This document shows, piece by piece, positions 63,902 to 64,000 of a stretch of DNA of 64,000 bases. The notes under the pieces are model-generated. The model had not been told where the DNA came from. It was given only the letters and a program-made list of their open reading frames with translations, and did no database searches. Source of the DNA: Eleftheria terrae (GTDB taxonomy: Bacteria > Pseudomonadota > Gammaproteobacteria > Burkholderiales > Burkholderiaceae_C); the NCBI RefSeq assembly GCF_030419005.1, contig NZ_CP106951.1, positions 2,728,001 through 2,792,000 on the forward strand, in the 5' to 3' direction. How positions within the stretch are numbered: position 1 is the first letter of the stretch; each line of letters begins with the position of its first letter. The translations under genes were made by a program, and so were the position numbers.

Positions 63902-64000
63902 ATGGATGCACTGATCGCTGCCGCCGCCCGCGCGCTGGCCACCGGCGACGCGCTGGGCGCACTCAAGCGCGTCGCCCTGCGCGACGACCCGCCCGCACTC
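63902..64000 (+). CDS. N-terminus of an alanine-rich, possibly repeat-containing protein (cut by window edge)
   Basis: From an ATG at 63902, 33 codons are open to the window edge: MDALIAAAARALATGDALGA followed by LKRVALRDDPPAL. The helical pattern with alternating small residues resembles the start of tetratricopeptide-type proteins in Burkholderiales, but too little is present to assign a family. The ribosome binding site is not obvious. Confidence 0.5.
   Translation, partial: MDALIAAAARALATGDALGALKRVALRDDPPAL

Overview
The window is a very G+C-rich chromosomal segment (roughly 70% by eye) from a Gram-negative bacterium. It most resembles a betaproteobacterium of the order Burkholderiales. 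The main clues are four proteins with PEP-CTERM sorting tails, a FisR-type sulfane-sulfur regulator, a pqqABCDE cluster, FadL and porin-type outer-membrane proteins, and a TRAP transporter. This placement is inference from gene content only. I see no rRNA, tRNA, CRISPR array, phage or insertion sequence. The region reads as ordinary chromosome rich in exported enzymes.

Layout. 1-5 kb: two edge or unknown genes, then a porin / small PstS-like protein / chemoreceptor row ending in a good terminator. 5-12 kb: leftward genes for a Tat-exported phospholipase C, a PEP-CTERM protein, a coupled DUF4261 / oxidoreductase-like pair, a pectate lyase and a secreted unknown. 12-17 kb: a divergent sulfide-oxidation module, with fisR leftward and persulfide dioxygenase, sulfide:quinone oxidoreductase and a TauE-type exporter rightward from a likely sigma-54 promoter. 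17-19 kb: MFS exporter with divergent LysR regulator. 19.6-21.8 kb: a propeptide-like secreted protein followed by a metzincin protease with a lectin domain. 22-26.6 kb: a PEP-CTERM protein, an imine-reductase-like and an SDR enzyme with divergent AraC regulator, and a cupin. 26.9-31.5 kb: a LodA-like quinoprotein fused to a von Willebrand A domain, overlapping its LodB-like flavoprotein.

31.5-39 kb: an M28 lipoprotein peptidase, GNAT and GIY-YIG-like proteins, an outer-membrane channel-like protein divergent from a chalcone-isomerase-like protein across a nested-palindrome region, and an 856-residue repetitive PEP-CTERM protein. 39-44 kb: an S33 prolyl-aminopeptidase-like gene divergent from pqqABCDE, with an attenuator-like hairpin between pqqA and pqqB. 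44-49 kb: a patatin lipoprotein, SoxR with a clear SoxR box shared with an FMN reductase, a small HMA-like protein with displaced cysteines, and two exported ankyrin proteins. 49-57 kb: FadL, a DUF2157 / GDYXXLXY membrane pair, RidA with divergent LysR, and a DUF1566-like PEP-CTERM protein. 57-64 kb: a TRAP DctQM pair with a PH-like membrane protein and no neighbouring binding protein, a secreted M28 aminopeptidase, an ATP-grasp protein, and a gene cut by the window edge.

The most notable items are: the LodA-VWA fusion, which lacks a cysteine where the CTQ cofactor would need one; the FisR / sigma-54 sulfur module with recognisable regulatory DNA; the metalloprotease whose propeptide seems to be a separate gene; and the paired 9-bp operator-like arms at 35.9 kb. 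At least seven exported hydrolases (phospholipase C, pectate lyase, metzincin, two M28 peptidases, patatin, S33 peptidase neighbour) suggest a polymer-degrading lifestyle.
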